Shown here: piece after piece, positions 25,746-35,217 of the stretch
Layout of the letters: every line of letters starts with the position of its first letter
Numbering within the stretch: position 1 is the stretch's first letter
Assembly (NCBI GenBank): GCA_002328495.1
Contig: DCUJ01000012.1
Span: 233,258 to 297,257 of the forward strand
From: Sulfurospirillum sp. UBA2217
GTDB taxonomy: Bacteria; Campylobacterota; Campylobacteria; Campylobacterales; Sulfurospirillaceae
DNA: 64,000 bases
Direction: 5' to 3'
Translations under genes and position numbers: made by a program
Notes under the pieces: generated by a model
Told to the model about the DNA's origin: nothing
The model's database searches: none
The model's input: the letters and a program-made list of their open reading frames with translations, nothing else

Positions 25746-26411
25746 TTAAGGCTTGAGCATAGCAATTGCTTTTAAAAACTCTTCGATACCATACGAAGAG
25801 AGCAAGCTATCTGATTCTACAATCTGATCTGGCATGATATTATTGCCATAAAGTTCAATATTTTGGTCATAGTCATGATTGAGGACGGAGCCATCCAGTG
25901 AAAAACCAATAAAAAGTCCTTCTGTCTTGGTGTACGTAAACACTTCGGCTTGAAAATTAGTCTCTGTTCCTTTGCCAACACTCGCCCCAGCCGGTCCTGC
26001 TGCAACAGAGGCATCAACACCTAGAGTCATTTTATTGTCCATCATTTTTTTAACACTGTCTTTGGTTGAAAAGACCATTAAAATATCTTTTTTTTCAACA
26101 CCCAGTTGCAATCCAAATCCTGCACCGCCAAGATTGACAAAAAATGGATAACTCCATGAGCCATCAACTTTACGCACAACCACGACGCCATTGCCTGTTT
26201 TCCCGCCCAAAAGCATGCTGATTTCAAGCGTTCCAGGGAAAACAGCAATGGCCTGAGCTTTTGTAAATACCGACGAGGGAATCGCCTGCGAATCTCTTAG
26301 CATACTTTTAATCGCATTGGAAGCATCCAATAATTTTTCTTCCGCTCCTGCATACGCAAGACTACTAAAAAATATCACACCTATCAAAAGTTTTTTTATT
26401 CTTTCTATCAT
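25746..26411 (-). CDS. Secreted SYLF/YSC84 domain lipid-binding protein
   Basis: The 221-residue protein carries a signal peptide (KKLLIGVIFFSSLAYAGAEE). The rest is a SYLF domain: AIAVFPGTLEISMLLGGKTG, GSWSYPFFVNLGGAGFGLQL, and MTLGVDASVAAGPAGASVGK. SYLF proteins bind phosphoinositides in eukaryotes; bacterial members are periplasmic and poorly understood. It overlaps the exporter gene upstream by four bases. Confidence 0.85.
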   Translation of the reverse strand: MIERIKKLLIGVIFFSSLAYAGAEEKLLDASNAIKSMLRDSQAIPSSVFTKAQAIAVFPGTLEISMLLGGKTGNGVVVVRKVDGSWSYPFFVNLGGAGFGLQLGVEKKDILMVFSTKDSVKKMMDNKMTLGVDASVAAGPAGASVGKGTETNFQAEVFTYTKTEGLFIGFSLDGSVLNHDYDQNIELYGNNIMPDQIVESDSLLSSYGIEEFLKAIAMLKP

Positions 26412-28195
26412 TCTTTACTCCTACTGTTTTGTATTACATAGTTAAAAAATTGTCCCTCTTTTCCCATTAACGCTTCATGCGTTCCCTCTTCAGCAATCAC
26501 ACCCTTATCCAATACATAAATATAGTCTGCTTTTTTAATCGTGCTCAAACGATGCGCAATAATAATCGTTGTTTTATCAAGCAAATACTCTTCCAAATCA
26601 TTAAACAATTTAGCTTCTGTATGCACATCCAATGCTGACGTTGATTCATCAAATACTACAATATTGGAATTTTGAAGCACCATGCGCGCAATAGAAACCC
26701 GTTGACGCTGACCACCAGAAAGCTTAATACCCTGCTTACCAATTTGCGTGTTCAATCCTTCGGGTAACTGAGACACAAAGGTATCTAATTGTGCGATTTT
26801 CAAGGCTTTTTCAATGACTGCATAAGAGACCGTATCATCTATCATCAAATTTTGAGCTAACGTTGCATTAAAAAGTTGTGGATGCTGAAGCACTAAAAAA
26901 AGGTGCTCTCTCACCACATCTAAGCCAATCTTATCGATAGAAATACCATCAAATAAAATCTCTCCTTTTAAACGTGGATACAAACCTACTAATAAATGCG
27001 CCAAGGTTGTTTTACCACTCCCACTCACACCCACGATAGCTATTTTAGATCCTTTGGGTATCTGCATAGAGATATTGTCCAAAATCATTTTATCGGCATC
27101 GTAACCAAAAGAGAGGTTTTTCACCTCAATGGCATTGGTGTGTGCTTGTGCAAAAGGATTCTTTACATGTAAACCTCTCTCTTCGCACTTAAGAGATAAA
27201 ATGGCATTGATGCGCTCCATCGCTTTTTTGGCATTGTGGTAGGTGTATTGGATGTTTAAAATATCTTGAATAGGCGTCATCATCACCCACAAATAACCAA
27301 AAATAGCCAACATAGAACCAATACTCAAATCCGAATACGCCACCACAAAAATACTAGCCGCTCTGAAGATTTCAAACCCACATAAAAAGACTAAAAAGGA
27401 GAGTCGATTGGCACCATCACTTTTATATCCAAACAAAATCGAAGACTCTTTAATGCTCCATGCATGCCTCTCCACTTTATCGAAAAAGAGTCGCTCTTTA
27501 TTGGTGGAACGAATCTGAACAAACATATCTAACGTTTCACTAAGGGCATCTTGAAACAGCTCAAAGGCTTTATTTTGCTCTTTTTTTAGCTGTGAAACTT
27601 TTTTGGCCAAATTGGTTGTAAGCATGACAACTAAAGGATTTAAGATAAGAATAAAAAGCCCTAATTGCCAATGAATCATCAACAAAACAGCTCCAACTCC
27701 AAAGATAGTAAAAATAGAAATGATAAGCCTACTGACAAAAATACCTATAAAATTGTCAATGGTTTCAACGTCCACTACCATCAACGAAGACGCACGCCCT
27801 GAACCAAAAAATTCAAACTCATTCATTGCCACATGACTGAGATGCTCTAACACATTTACTCGAAGAGTATAAGCAATATTTTTCGAAATAATGGTAAAAA
27901 GTTTTGTTTGAAGGTAATTAAAAATAAAAAATAAAAAACGTAGCACTAATACAACGAGTAAAATAACGATAATATAGACAAATGCGCTCTGCTGCCCACC
28001 CAAAAGTGTATCCATCCAAGGAACTATCCACCGAGGCTTTTGTAAAAGCACTTCATCCACCAACATAGGCATTAACAAAGGAACGGGGATACTAACAACA
28101 ACCGCCACAAAAGCAATAAGGTGTGCTAAAATCAACTCTTTTTTATAGGCTAATGCTTCGTTAAAGAGTTTACGGAAGGTGTAATGCTTGGGCAT
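26408..28195 (-). CDS. ABC exporter, MsbA/McjD type (fused TMD-NBD)
   Basis: The 595-residue half-transporter has six membrane helices (about 20-320) followed by an ATPase domain: Walker A GVSGSGKTT (about 395), signature LSGGQRQRVSIAR (about 495), Walker B VFDESTSALD, switch IIIAHRLSTI. It should homodimerise in the inner membrane. Substrate is not evident; lipid or peptide export would suit its SYLF and DedA neighbours. A TTTACATGTAAA copy lies within the linker-coding region (27162-27173). Confidence 0.88.
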   Translation of the reverse strand: MPKHYTFRKLFNEALAYKKELILAHLIAFVAVVVSIPVPLLMPMLVDEVLLQKPRWIVPWMDTLLGGQQSAFVYIIVILLVVLVLRFLFFIFNYLQTKLFTIISKNIAYTLRVNVLEHLSHVAMNEFEFFGSGRASSLMVVDVETIDNFIGIFVSRLIISIFTIFGVGAVLLMIHWQLGLFILILNPLVVMLTTNLAKKVSQLKKEQNKAFELFQDALSETLDMFVQIRSTNKERLFFDKVERHAWSIKESSILFGYKSDGANRLSFLVFLCGFEIFRAASIFVVAYSDLSIGSMLAIFGYLWVMMTPIQDILNIQYTYHNAKKAMERINAILSLKCEERGLHVKNPFAQAHTNAIEVKNLSFGYDADKMILDNISMQIPKGSKIAIVGVSGSGKTTLAHLLVGLYPRLKGEILFDGISIDKIGLDVVREHLFLVLQHPQLFNATLAQNLMIDDTVSYAVIEKALKIAQLDTFVSQLPEGLNTQIGKQGIKLSGGQRQRVSIARMVLQNSNIVVFDESTSALDVHTEAKLFNDLEEYLLDKTTIIIAHRLSTIKKADYIYVLDKGVIAEEGTHEALMGKEGQFFNYVIQNSRSKE

Positions 28196-28216
28196 GTTGA
28201 TCCATTGAACGAAAGA

Positions 28217-28239
28217 ATGTAGAGGAAAATCCTCTACAT
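28217..28239 (-). terminator. Hairpin downstream of rny
   Basis: ATGTAGAGGA (28217-28226), AAA loop, TCCTCTACAT (28230-28239): ten-base perfect stem starting eight bases past the rny stop. On the minus strand it is followed by TCTTTC, a weak U-tract, so attenuation rather than full termination is possible. Confidence 0.55.
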
Positions 28240-28246
28240 GTAAGGC

Positions 28247-29800
28247 TTAGCGAGCAAAATCAATCGCGCGCACTTCTCGAATAACATTGACTTTAATTTC
28301 ACCAGGGTATTGAACTTTATCTTCGATCTCTTTGGCAATTTCTTTGGCAAGTAATACCGCTTCATCGTCATTAATAAGCTTGGCATTGGCGATAACACGC
28401 ACTTCACGTCCTGCGTTAATGGCGTACACTTGCTTGATACCTGGTTTACTTTTAGCAATGTCTTCGATATCTTGAACACGTTTTAAGAAACTCTCCAACA
28501 CCTCACGACGTGCTCCTGGGCGCGCAGCAGAGAGTGTGTCTGCCGCACATACAGCAGCAGATTCTACGGAAGTTGGCTCTTCGTGACCATGGTGTGCAAA
28601 AATAGCATTGATGACCACATCATGTTCTTTATACCTTCGGCACACTTCAGCACCCAAATCCACATGACTTCCAGCAGTTTCATGGGTCAGTGCTTTACCA
28701 ATATCGTGTAAAATACCAGCACGACGCGCTAAGAGAACATCGCCTCCCGTTTCTGCGGCAATAATGCCCGCCAAATGCGCCACTTCCAAGGAGTGAGCTA
28801 GAGCATTTTGACCATAACTGGCCCTAAATTTAAGCCGCCCAATCAACTTAACCAATTCAGGATGCACCTTGGTAATACCCAAATCAATGATGATATTTTC
28901 ACCCTCTTCCAATAAGCTTTGGTCAAATTCATCCCGTACCTTTTCATAGATACCTTCAATGCGTGCTGGCTGAATCCTACCATCTTGAACCAAAAGCTCG
29001 ATGACTTTGGTAGCAATAGCCCTACGATAAAGATTAAAGCTGCTCAAAATAATCGCATTGGGTGTGTCATCAATAATAATATCAACCCCTAAGAGCATCT
29101 CTAAGGTTTTGATATTGCGCCCTTCTTTTCCAATAATACGCCCTTTAAGCTCATCATCTTTGATATTCACAACATTAATTAAACGCTCTGCTGCATACTC
29201 CCCAGCAAAACGCGTCGTGGCTTGTGCTAAAATATAATTCACTCGACGCTTGGCATCTTGTTTGGCTTCTTCTTCCAAACGTCTGACCGTATGCGCGATT
29301 TGTGCACGGGATTGTTCTTCTACTTTGGCTAAAACGATATCTCTGGCTTCATTTTGTGTTAAACCCGATGAGCGCTCAAGGACCATCAACGCTTCTTTGA
29401 CTTTTAGGCTATACTCATCTTTGAGCTGTTTTCCTTCATCAAACATAGCACTTGCATTGTTTTGAATATCTTGAATCTCTTCACGCTCTTTTTCAATTTT
29501 TTTAAGCTCTTCTTTATACGTACGCTCTTTTTTCTCAAGCTCTAGCACTTTATCGGTGTGCTCTTTCTTAAGCGTTAACGTCTTTTCATCATAACGGCGC
29601 TTCGCTTCAAGCTCTGCTTCTTTGACTTTTACGTTGCTGTTACTTAAAATTAATTCTGCCTCATGCTCAATGGCTTTGGCTTTGGCCCTGGCTTGGGCAA
29701 CATGAATTTCATAATTGGCTGCTTCCATCTTCTTGGCGATGAAAAATCCTGCGGCGCCTGTGGTGAACGCTGCGCCTACCGCTAACGATTCTAAGATCAT
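28247..29800 (-). CDS. rny: Ribonuclease Y
   Basis: The 517-residue endoribonuclease initiates mRNA decay at the membrane. It has an N-terminal transmembrane helix (about 3-22), a long coiled coil (about 30-190), a KH domain (GRIIGKEGRNIKTLEMLLGV near 215-235) and an HD domain (HSLEVAHLAG, LHDIGKALTHE near 345-380) with intact metal-binding His-Asp pairs. Its first 92 bases overlap the 3' end of the formyl-THF ligase gene in another frame. Confidence 0.95.
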   Translation of the reverse strand: MILESLAVGAAFTTGAAGFFIAKKMEAANYEIHVAQARAKAKAIEHEAELILSNSNVKVKEAELEAKRRYDEKTLTLKKEHTDKVLELEKKERTYKEELKKIEKEREEIQDIQNNASAMFDEGKQLKDEYSLKVKEALMVLERSSGLTQNEARDIVLAKVEEQSRAQIAHTVRRLEEEAKQDAKRRVNYILAQATTRFAGEYAAERLINVVNIKDDELKGRIIGKEGRNIKTLEMLLGVDIIIDDTPNAIILSSFNLYRRAIATKVIELLVQDGRIQPARIEGIYEKVRDEFDQSLLEEGENIIIDLGITKVHPELVKLIGRLKFRASYGQNALAHSLEVAHLAGIIAAETGGDVLLARRAGILHDIGKALTHETAGSHVDLGAEVCRRYKEHDVVINAIFAHHGHEEPTSVESAAVCAADTLSAARPGARREVLESFLKRVQDIEDIAKSKPGIKQVYAINAGREVRVIANAKLINDDEAVLLAKEIAKEIEDKVQYPGEIKVNVIREVRAIDFAR

Positions 29801-30371
29801 GGTGTCCTCTTTGAATAATAATATGATGCGGGGTCAAATAAATATCAGCTGCGATATCATGTTCTTCGCCTAAAAGTGTGTTTGTCATACACATTTCACG
29901 TTGAACAAAGATTATCGTTGGTTTGACGTTGAGCGATTCAAAAAAGCGATCGTACATCCCTTTGCCAAACCCAATTCTTTTAAGTGCACCATCAACCCCA
30001 ATGACGGGCACTATCATTACATCAATCTTCGGCTTCATTGCCAAAGAGTGTTTAGGCTCTTTAATATTAAAACGTTTTACTTCTAAAGGCAATCTAAATT
30101 TTACCATCTTAAAGCTAAACCCTTCCATAAATGGCACGTAAAGTCGGTACCTTTTACGTAAAACACTTAAAATCGGATTCATATCAACTTCAAAATGCAG
30201 TGGTATATAACACAAAATGGAGCGCGGATTTAAAGAAAAAACAGTCTTCAATATTGCCTTTTTCATAAGCTTATTTCGTTTATAAACGCCATGTGTTTTG
30301 AGCAACTTTGCGTGTGAAAATGCCCGAAAATCGGATTTATTTTTAAACTTAATTTTTTCTATTGTTGTCAC
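29709..30371 (-). CDS. 5-formyltetrahydrofolate cyclo-ligase
   Basis: This enzyme converts 5-formyl-THF to 5,10-methenyl-THF. Signature sequence: ILCYIPLHFEVDM, YVPFMEG, and VPVIGVDGALKRIGFGKGMY followed by DRF, then GEEHDIAADIYLTP. GTG at 30371 is favoured because GAGG lies six bases before it; another GTG at 30383 is possible. The normal fold ends near IYLTPHHII, yet the frame continues about 30 codons into rny, ending in an Arg/His-rich tail (SGRRSVHHRRRRIFHRQEDG). That 92-base overlap is unusual. Confidence 0.85.
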   Translation of the reverse strand: MTTIEKIKFKNKSDFRAFSHAKLLKTHGVYKRNKLMKKAILKTVFSLNPRSILCYIPLHFEVDMNPILSVLRKRYRLYVPFMEGFSFKMVKFRLPLEVKRFNIKEPKHSLAMKPKIDVMIVPVIGVDGALKRIGFGKGMYDRFFESLNVKPTIIFVQREMCMTNTLLGEEHDIAADIYLTPHHIIIQRGHHDLRIVSGRRSVHHRRRRIFHRQEDGSSQL

Positions 30372-30438
30372 TTTAAGCCTCACTTTACTATAATCATACC
30401 TTTAACAAACTATTATTACAATTAAAAAAAGGATGCAA

Positions 30439-30987
30439 ATGCGCGCTTGGTTCACGATTTTCATGACTACCTTAGTGCTCCTATGGAGTGGTTGTTCTTC
30501 TGAGAGTAAAAAATCTGACGATAAAAGCTCCAGCACTACTCAACCAACAAAAAATGAAAAAGTAACCCTCCAAAGTATTGATGGAAAAGAGATAATTGTG
30601 ACACCTTTGGAAAAAGGTTTTAGTTTTTCAGGCTTTGAAAATAAAGTTGTTTTGGTCAATTTTTTTGCAACATGGTGCCCTCCGTGTAAAGCAGAAATTC
30701 CGCATCTTAATAACTTACAAGAAAAATATAAAGACAATTTTGTCGTTATCAGCGTTTTATTAGAAGAAAATAAATCCAATGAGGAGATTGCCAGTTTTAT
30801 GAAATACAATGACATTCATTATATCATCACCAACGGCTCTGAAAATTTTAAGTTTGCTCAAAATGTGGGTGGTGTCAAAAATATTCCTCTCATGTTTTTA
30901 TACGATAAAACAGGCAAATACTCTACCCATTACGTGGGTGCAATCCCCGAAGAGATGATCGATGCTGATATTAAAAAAGTCCTTTAA
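30439..30987 (+). CDS. TlpA-like thioredoxin-fold lipoprotein
   Basis: The 182-residue protein has a lipoprotein signal ending in LLWSGC (lipobox Cys about 21) and a thioredoxin fold with the redox motif WCPPC (about 75-79) and cis-Pro in VKNIPLMFLYD. It should reduce disulfides on the periplasmic side, for example in cytochrome maturation. ATG at 30439 is chosen because AAAGG is six bases upstream; the ATG at 30433 overlaps that site. Divergent from the cyclo-ligase gene; a TATAAT lies near 30391. Its stop overlaps the ftsY start by one base. Confidence 0.88.
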   Translation: MRAWFTIFMTTLVLLWSGCSSESKKSDDKSSSTTQPTKNEKVTLQSIDGKEIIVTPLEKGFSFSGFENKVVLVNFFATWCPPCKAEIPHLNNLQEKYKDNFVVISVLLEENKSNEEIASFMKYNDIHYIITNGSENFKFAQNVGGVKNIPLMFLYDKTGKYSTHYVGAIPEEMIDADIKKVL

Positions 30988-31871
30988 TGTTTAGCTTTAT
31001 TACAAAAGGTCTGGGAAAGACACTCGGAGCCATTAAAGAGATTTTGCCTCAAAAAGTCGACAAAATCGATAAAGCCCTTTTAGAAGAAATCCTCATAGAA
31101 TCAGACATTCCCTACGAACTCATTGAAGAGATTTTTTACTATCTCCCTCCTTCTGATAAAATAGCCAAAAGTGACCTTCAACGTGTTTTAAAAGCCTATT
31201 TTGTTTACGATACATCTACTAAAAGTGCCCAAACCAAACCGTTTGTTGAACTGGTTATCGGCGTGAATGGTGCAGGCAAAACAACAACCATTGCTAAATT
31301 GGCGTACACTTACAAAAAAGAGGGAAAAAGTGTTTTACTGGGTGCAGCAGATACCTTTCGTGCTGCTGCCATCGAACAGCTTAAAAGTTGGGCTGAAAAA
31401 ATCGATGTTGGCATTGTTTTTACAGCCCAAGGTCATGACCCCTCTGCTGTGGCGTACGATACCATCAATTCTGCTGTGGCTAAAAAAATCGACCATGTTA
31501 TCATCGATACGGCAGGCCGTTTACACAATCAAACCAACCTTGCTAATGAGCTGAAAAAAGTAGTACGTATTTGCGATAAAGCACTCACACAAGCCCCTCA
31601 TCGTAAAATTTTAATATTAGATGGCACGCAAGGTTCATCGTCCATCAATCAAGCCAAAGCGTTTCATGAGATGATAGGCATCGATGGTATTATCATCACC
31701 AAACTTGATGGTACAGCGAAGGGAGGCTCTTTGTTTGGTATTGCTAAAGCACTGGAGTTGCCAATTCTTTACATTGGGGTAGGTGAAGGCAGAGATGATT
31801 TAATTGCCTTTGATGCTGATGCGTATATCGAAACTATCTTAGATGCTATTTTTGTAAGCACCAATGGCTAA
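30987..31871 (+). CDS. ftsY: Signal recognition particle receptor FtsY
   Basis: The 294-residue SRP receptor GTPase guides ribosomes to the Sec translocon. It is nearly a bare NG domain: GVNGAGKTTTIAKLA (about 92-106), DTAGRLHNQ (about 172), TKLDGTAKGG (about 236). The acidic A domain of enterobacterial FtsY is missing, as usual in this phylum. Overlaps radA by eight bases. Confidence 0.95.
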   Translation: MFSFITKGLGKTLGAIKEILPQKVDKIDKALLEEILIESDIPYELIEEIFYYLPPSDKIAKSDLQRVLKAYFVYDTSTKSAQTKPFVELVIGVNGAGKTTTIAKLAYTYKKEGKSVLLGAADTFRAAAIEQLKSWAEKIDVGIVFTAQGHDPSAVAYDTINSAVAKKIDHVIIDTAGRLHNQTNLANELKKVVRICDKALTQAPHRKILILDGTQGSSSINQAKAFHEMIGIDGIIITKLDGTAKGGSLFGIAKALELPILYIGVGEGRDDLIAFDADAYIETILDAIFVSTNG

Positions 31872-33222
31872 AAAAAACGTTTTATTTGAATGCCAAGCTT
31901 GTGGGCACCAAAGTGCAAAATGGCTTGGAAAATGCCCAAATTGTGGGGCATGGGATGAGTTTTTAGAGCTTTCTCAAAACCAAATTGATGTTCTCAAAGA
32001 GTCTAATTCAAATCCTACACATTCCACCCATGCTACAAGTGCCATTCCCATTACGGATGTACATTATGAAACCATTGAACGCTATAGTTCTGGCGATAGC
32101 GAACTTGACATCGTTCTAGGTGGTGGTATTGTCAAAGGGAGTCTTACCCTTATTGGAGGAAGTCCTGGGGTTGGAAAATCAACACTTTTGCTTAAAATTG
32201 CTGGCAACCTTGCCAAAGAAGGCAAAAAGGTCCTCTACGTTAGTGGTGAAGAGTCTAAAAGCCAAATTAAGATGCGAGCAAACCGTGTGGATAGTAATTA
32301 TCCTGAGCTCTATTTGCTCTCTGAAATCAAACTTGATCTTATTTTTAAAGAGCTTGAAAAACATGCTTTTGAAGTACTTATCATTGACTCTATTCAGACC
32401 ATTTACAGTGAAAAAATAGGATCCGCACCAGGAAGTGTTTCACAAGTCCGCGAAATCACCTTTGAATTAATGCGTTTTGGAAAAGCCAACAATCTTTCCA
32501 TTTTTATCATCGGACACATCACCAAAGAAGGTTCCATCGCAGGTCCTAGAGTTTTAGAGCATATGGTCGATACCGTTTTGTACTTTGAAGGCGATTCCTC
32601 ACGTGAACTACGATTGCTTCGTGGATTTAAAAATCGTTTTGGGACGACCAGCGAAGTGGGTATCTTTGAGATGACAAAAGTGGGGCTTGTAAGTGCCAAA
32701 GATATCTCTAAAAAGTTTTTTACACGTGGTCGCGCTCAAGCAGGCTCTGCTATTACCGTTTTAATGGAAGGCTCTCGACCTATCGTTTTAGAGGTACAAG
32801 CACTCGTGAGTGATAGTGGTTACCCCAATCCAAAACGCAGTGCCACAGGCTATGAACTTAACCGTTTAACGATGCTTTTAGCCCTTTTGGAACGTAAACT
32901 TGACCTTCCTTTTAACCAATACGATGTCTACATCAACATCGCAGGGGGCATCAAAATCACAGAAACATCAGCAGATCTTGCCATTATTGCGGCTATTATT
33001 AGCTCTTACCGCAATCGTCCTCTCAGCAAAGATACTGTTTTTATTGGTGAAGTCTCTTTAATTGGGGATGTGCGTGATATTTACAATCTTGACTTACGAC
33101 TAAAAGAAGCCAAGGCGCAACAGTTTGAAAAAGCCGTTGTTCCCTCCTTGCCTCTTGAAAAAATTGAAGGCATCAAATGTTATAATGTCGATGAAGTTTC
33201 AAAACTCATCGAGTGGATGTAA
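31864..33222 (+). CDS. radA: DNA repair protein RadA
   Basis: The 452-residue RecA-like branch-migration helicase. N-terminal zinc finger (CQACGHQ...CPNCG), P-loop GGSPGVGKSTLL (about 98-109), the RadA-specific KNRFG motif (about 256) and a C-terminal Lon-protease-like domain that is inactive in this family. It processes recombination intermediates and helps natural transformation, relevant because dprA nearby is broken. Confidence 0.95.
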   Translation: MAKKNVLFECQACGHQSAKWLGKCPNCGAWDEFLELSQNQIDVLKESNSNPTHSTHATSAIPITDVHYETIERYSSGDSELDIVLGGGIVKGSLTLIGGSPGVGKSTLLLKIAGNLAKEGKKVLYVSGEESKSQIKMRANRVDSNYPELYLLSEIKLDLIFKELEKHAFEVLIIDSIQTIYSEKIGSAPGSVSQVREITFELMRFGKANNLSIFIIGHITKEGSIAGPRVLEHMVDTVLYFEGDSSRELRLLRGFKNRFGTTSEVGIFEMTKVGLVSAKDISKKFFTRGRAQAGSAITVLMEGSRPIVLEVQALVSDSGYPNPKRSATGYELNRLTMLLALLERKLDLPFNQYDVYINIAGGIKITETSADLAIIAAIISSYRNRPLSKDTVFIGEVSLIGDVRDIYNLDLRLKEAKAQQFEKAVVPSLPLEKIEGIKCYNVDEVSKLIEWM

Positions 33223-33281
33223 AACAATCTACAAAAATGCCGATTTAGAGGCGAAAAATACGTTACATGTAAGGACAGACA

Positions 33282-33827
33282 ATGGCAGGCAAAAAACCTG
33301 AAGAAGATGAAGTAGTTGAAAAAAAAGCAAAAGGTAATACGGTTCTTATTATCGTCATAGCCTTATTGGTACTCCTCCTTGTAGGTGGTGGGGCCGCAGC
33401 ATTTTTTCTTTTAGGCTCAAACGATGAAGAGACAACTGCTAGCAGTACTCCTGCTTCAAAACAAAAAGAGGTTGGCACAACAGAAAAGAAGAAAAGCAGC
33501 AAACGATCAACCGATAATTTAACCATTGGGCCCATGTACCCTATGGCACAATTTGTGGTCAATTTACTCAGCGAAAGTGGCAATCGCTTTTTAAAAGTTG
33601 CTATTGATTTGGAACTCAGTGACGCTAAATTACAACCAGAAATGGACCATAAAAAATCGCTCATTCGCGATATTATCATCCGAACATTTTCTTCTAAAAC
33701 CTTTGAAGAAATTAGTACACTCAAGGGTAAAGATAAACTCAAAGACGAAGTTTTAGATAAAATCAATGAAAACCTCTCTGATGGACACGTCAAAAACATC
33801 TTCTTTACTGACTTTGTGGTGCAATGA
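33282..33827 (+). CDS. fliL: Flagellar basal body protein FliL
   Basis: The 181-residue single-pass inner-membrane protein sits at the flagellar stator. One transmembrane helix (ILIIVIALLVLLLVGGGAAAF-like, about 24-46), a Ser/Lys-rich linker, then the periplasmic FliL domain (MAQFVVNLLSESGNRFLKVA). Ribosome site AAGGA at 33271-33275 is part of a TTACATGTAAGG sequence. Overlaps acpS by four bases. Confidence 0.93.
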   Translation: MAGKKPEEDEVVEKKAKGNTVLIIVIALLVLLLVGGGAAAFFLLGSNDEETTASSTPASKQKEVGTTEKKKSSKRSTDNLTIGPMYPMAQFVVNLLSESGNRFLKVAIDLELSDAKLQPEMDHKKSLIRDIIIRTFSSKTFEEISTLKGKDKLKDEVLDKINENLSDGHVKNIFFTDFVVQ

Positions 33828-34198
33828 TAGGCATTGACATTGTCTCTATCGAACGTATAAAAAAGCTTCATGAGCGTTTTGGCGACAAGGCGCTCAGTAA
33901 ATTTTTATCCCCTGAAGAGATTGTTTTGGTTAAAAATGACACCTCACTCGCAGGTTTTTATGCTGCAAAAGAAGCTATTGCAAAAGCTTTAGGGCTTGGT
34001 ATTTCAGAGCAGTGTGGTTTTTTCGATATTCGGCTCTACAAAGACACTCTCAATGCACCCTCTTTTACACTCTCTCCACATCTCATTGAGTATTTTAACA
34101 TCACTGACACCGCATTATCTATCTCTCATGATGGCGACTTTGCCATTGCTGTTGCAACGATTGAAGGATGTAGAAAGAAACGATGTTTAAGCCATTAA
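33824..34198 (+). CDS. acpS: Holo-acyl carrier protein synthase
   Basis: The 124-residue enzyme transfers phosphopantetheine from CoA to acyl carrier protein. The metal-binding MIGIDIVSIERI start (Asp at 5) and GFYAAKEAIAKALG (Glu, Lys near 46-50) are intact, with SISHDGDFAIAVA near the end. Its stop overlaps the stop region of the convergent methyltransferase by four bases. Confidence 0.95.
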   Translation: MIGIDIVSIERIKKLHERFGDKALSKFLSPEEIVLVKNDTSLAGFYAAKEAIAKALGLGISEQCGFFDIRLYKDTLNAPSFTLSPHLIEYFNITDTALSISHDGDFAIAVATIEGCRKKRCLSH

Positions 34199-35217
34199 CG
34201 GCGAAAACAGACCATCTTAAAACGCTCTCCCATAAACGAAGGATCAATGAGCATTTTCACGCGATTCATCTCTTGCTCATACACTTTAGCAGAGACCTTT
34301 GTATGAAAAATTTCAAGCAGTTCCAATAAACCAAATTCAACCAAAGCTTTCATCTGCGTTGCATAGCTCTCTAAGCCAATACCTTGTGATTCAAATGCTT
34401 GAATAAGATGCGTAAAATTGACATCGTATGTGATATCTGCTTTCGCAAAAAACGTTGTAAAATCATCTTTTTCACGCAAAGAGGCTTCCACCAAATCTGT
34501 CAAACCAAAAAAGGGATAAACTTGATGATGGGCATAGACTCTGAGTGAAAAATCACTCCTTGCCTCTTTGTCACCGTAATCAAAACTGACACATTCAAAA
34601 CGTTCACACATCTGCTTTAAAGCCTTAGCAAAAGGAGCATAGCCTAAACACACTTCCCCTTTTTGAGCACCTAAAGCATCGACCACCTCACGAACATCAC
34701 TCTGCATTGGTTTGAAAACAGCCTTGCCCTCTTCAATGAAGAGCATGGTATCGTTTAAAATCACTTCACAAGGGAAAGCATCAAAAATTTCATTGGCAAC
34801 GACGAATGCTTCTTTACATGTAAAGGCTTCTAAATTCTTTACATGTAAAAGAGTTATGGCATCACCAAACGCCTCTTGAAAATAGGCTTTTTGCATTGTT
34901 TGATTGGGCTCAAAAGGCTCAACAATGACAAATTGCAGGGTTTTTAATAAGGCAGGTTTGAGCGTGTAGATAAATTGAATCATATCGGCAAATAAATAAC
35001 CTTTATGCGCCCCAATTTCAATGACAGAACATGAGGGTGATAAAAATCCACTTTCAATCGTCTGAATCAAGCGCTTTGCAATGCTTCCACCAAAAAACAT
35101 GCTGGTACTCACTGCGGTATAAAAATCGCCCTCCTTGCCGATGATGCGCTCTTGGCTGTAGTACCCACCCTCACCATACAGCCATGCATGCATGTACTCG
35201 CTAAATCTCATACGCAC
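34195..35217 (-). CDS. MidA-like (DUF185/NDUFAF7) SAM-dependent methyltransferase
   Basis: The 340-residue protein shows the family start GEGGYYSQERIIGKEGDFYT-like (about 15-34), SAM-binding motif SVIEIGAHKGYLFADMI (about 60-76) and FVVANEIFDAFPCEV. In mitochondria and some bacteria, relatives methylate an arginine of respiratory complex I; the bacterial target here is unknown. Two TTTACATGTAAA copies lie 13 bases apart in its coding sequence (34813 and 34838). One base separates it from argD. Confidence 0.85.
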   Translation of the reverse strand: MRMRFSEYMHAWLYGEGGYYSQERIIGKEGDFYTAVSTSMFFGGSIAKRLIQTIESGFLSPSCSVIEIGAHKGYLFADMIQFIYTLKPALLKTLQFVIVEPFEPNQTMQKAYFQEAFGDAITLLHVKNLEAFTCKEAFVVANEIFDAFPCEVILNDTMLFIEEGKAVFKPMQSDVREVVDALGAQKGEVCLGYAPFAKALKQMCERFECVSFDYGDKEARSDFSLRVYAHHQVYPFFGLTDLVEASLREKDDFTTFFAKADITYDVNFTHLIQAFESQGIGLESYATQMKALVEFGLLELLEIFHTKVSAKVYEQEMNRVKMLIDPSFMGERFKMVCFRR

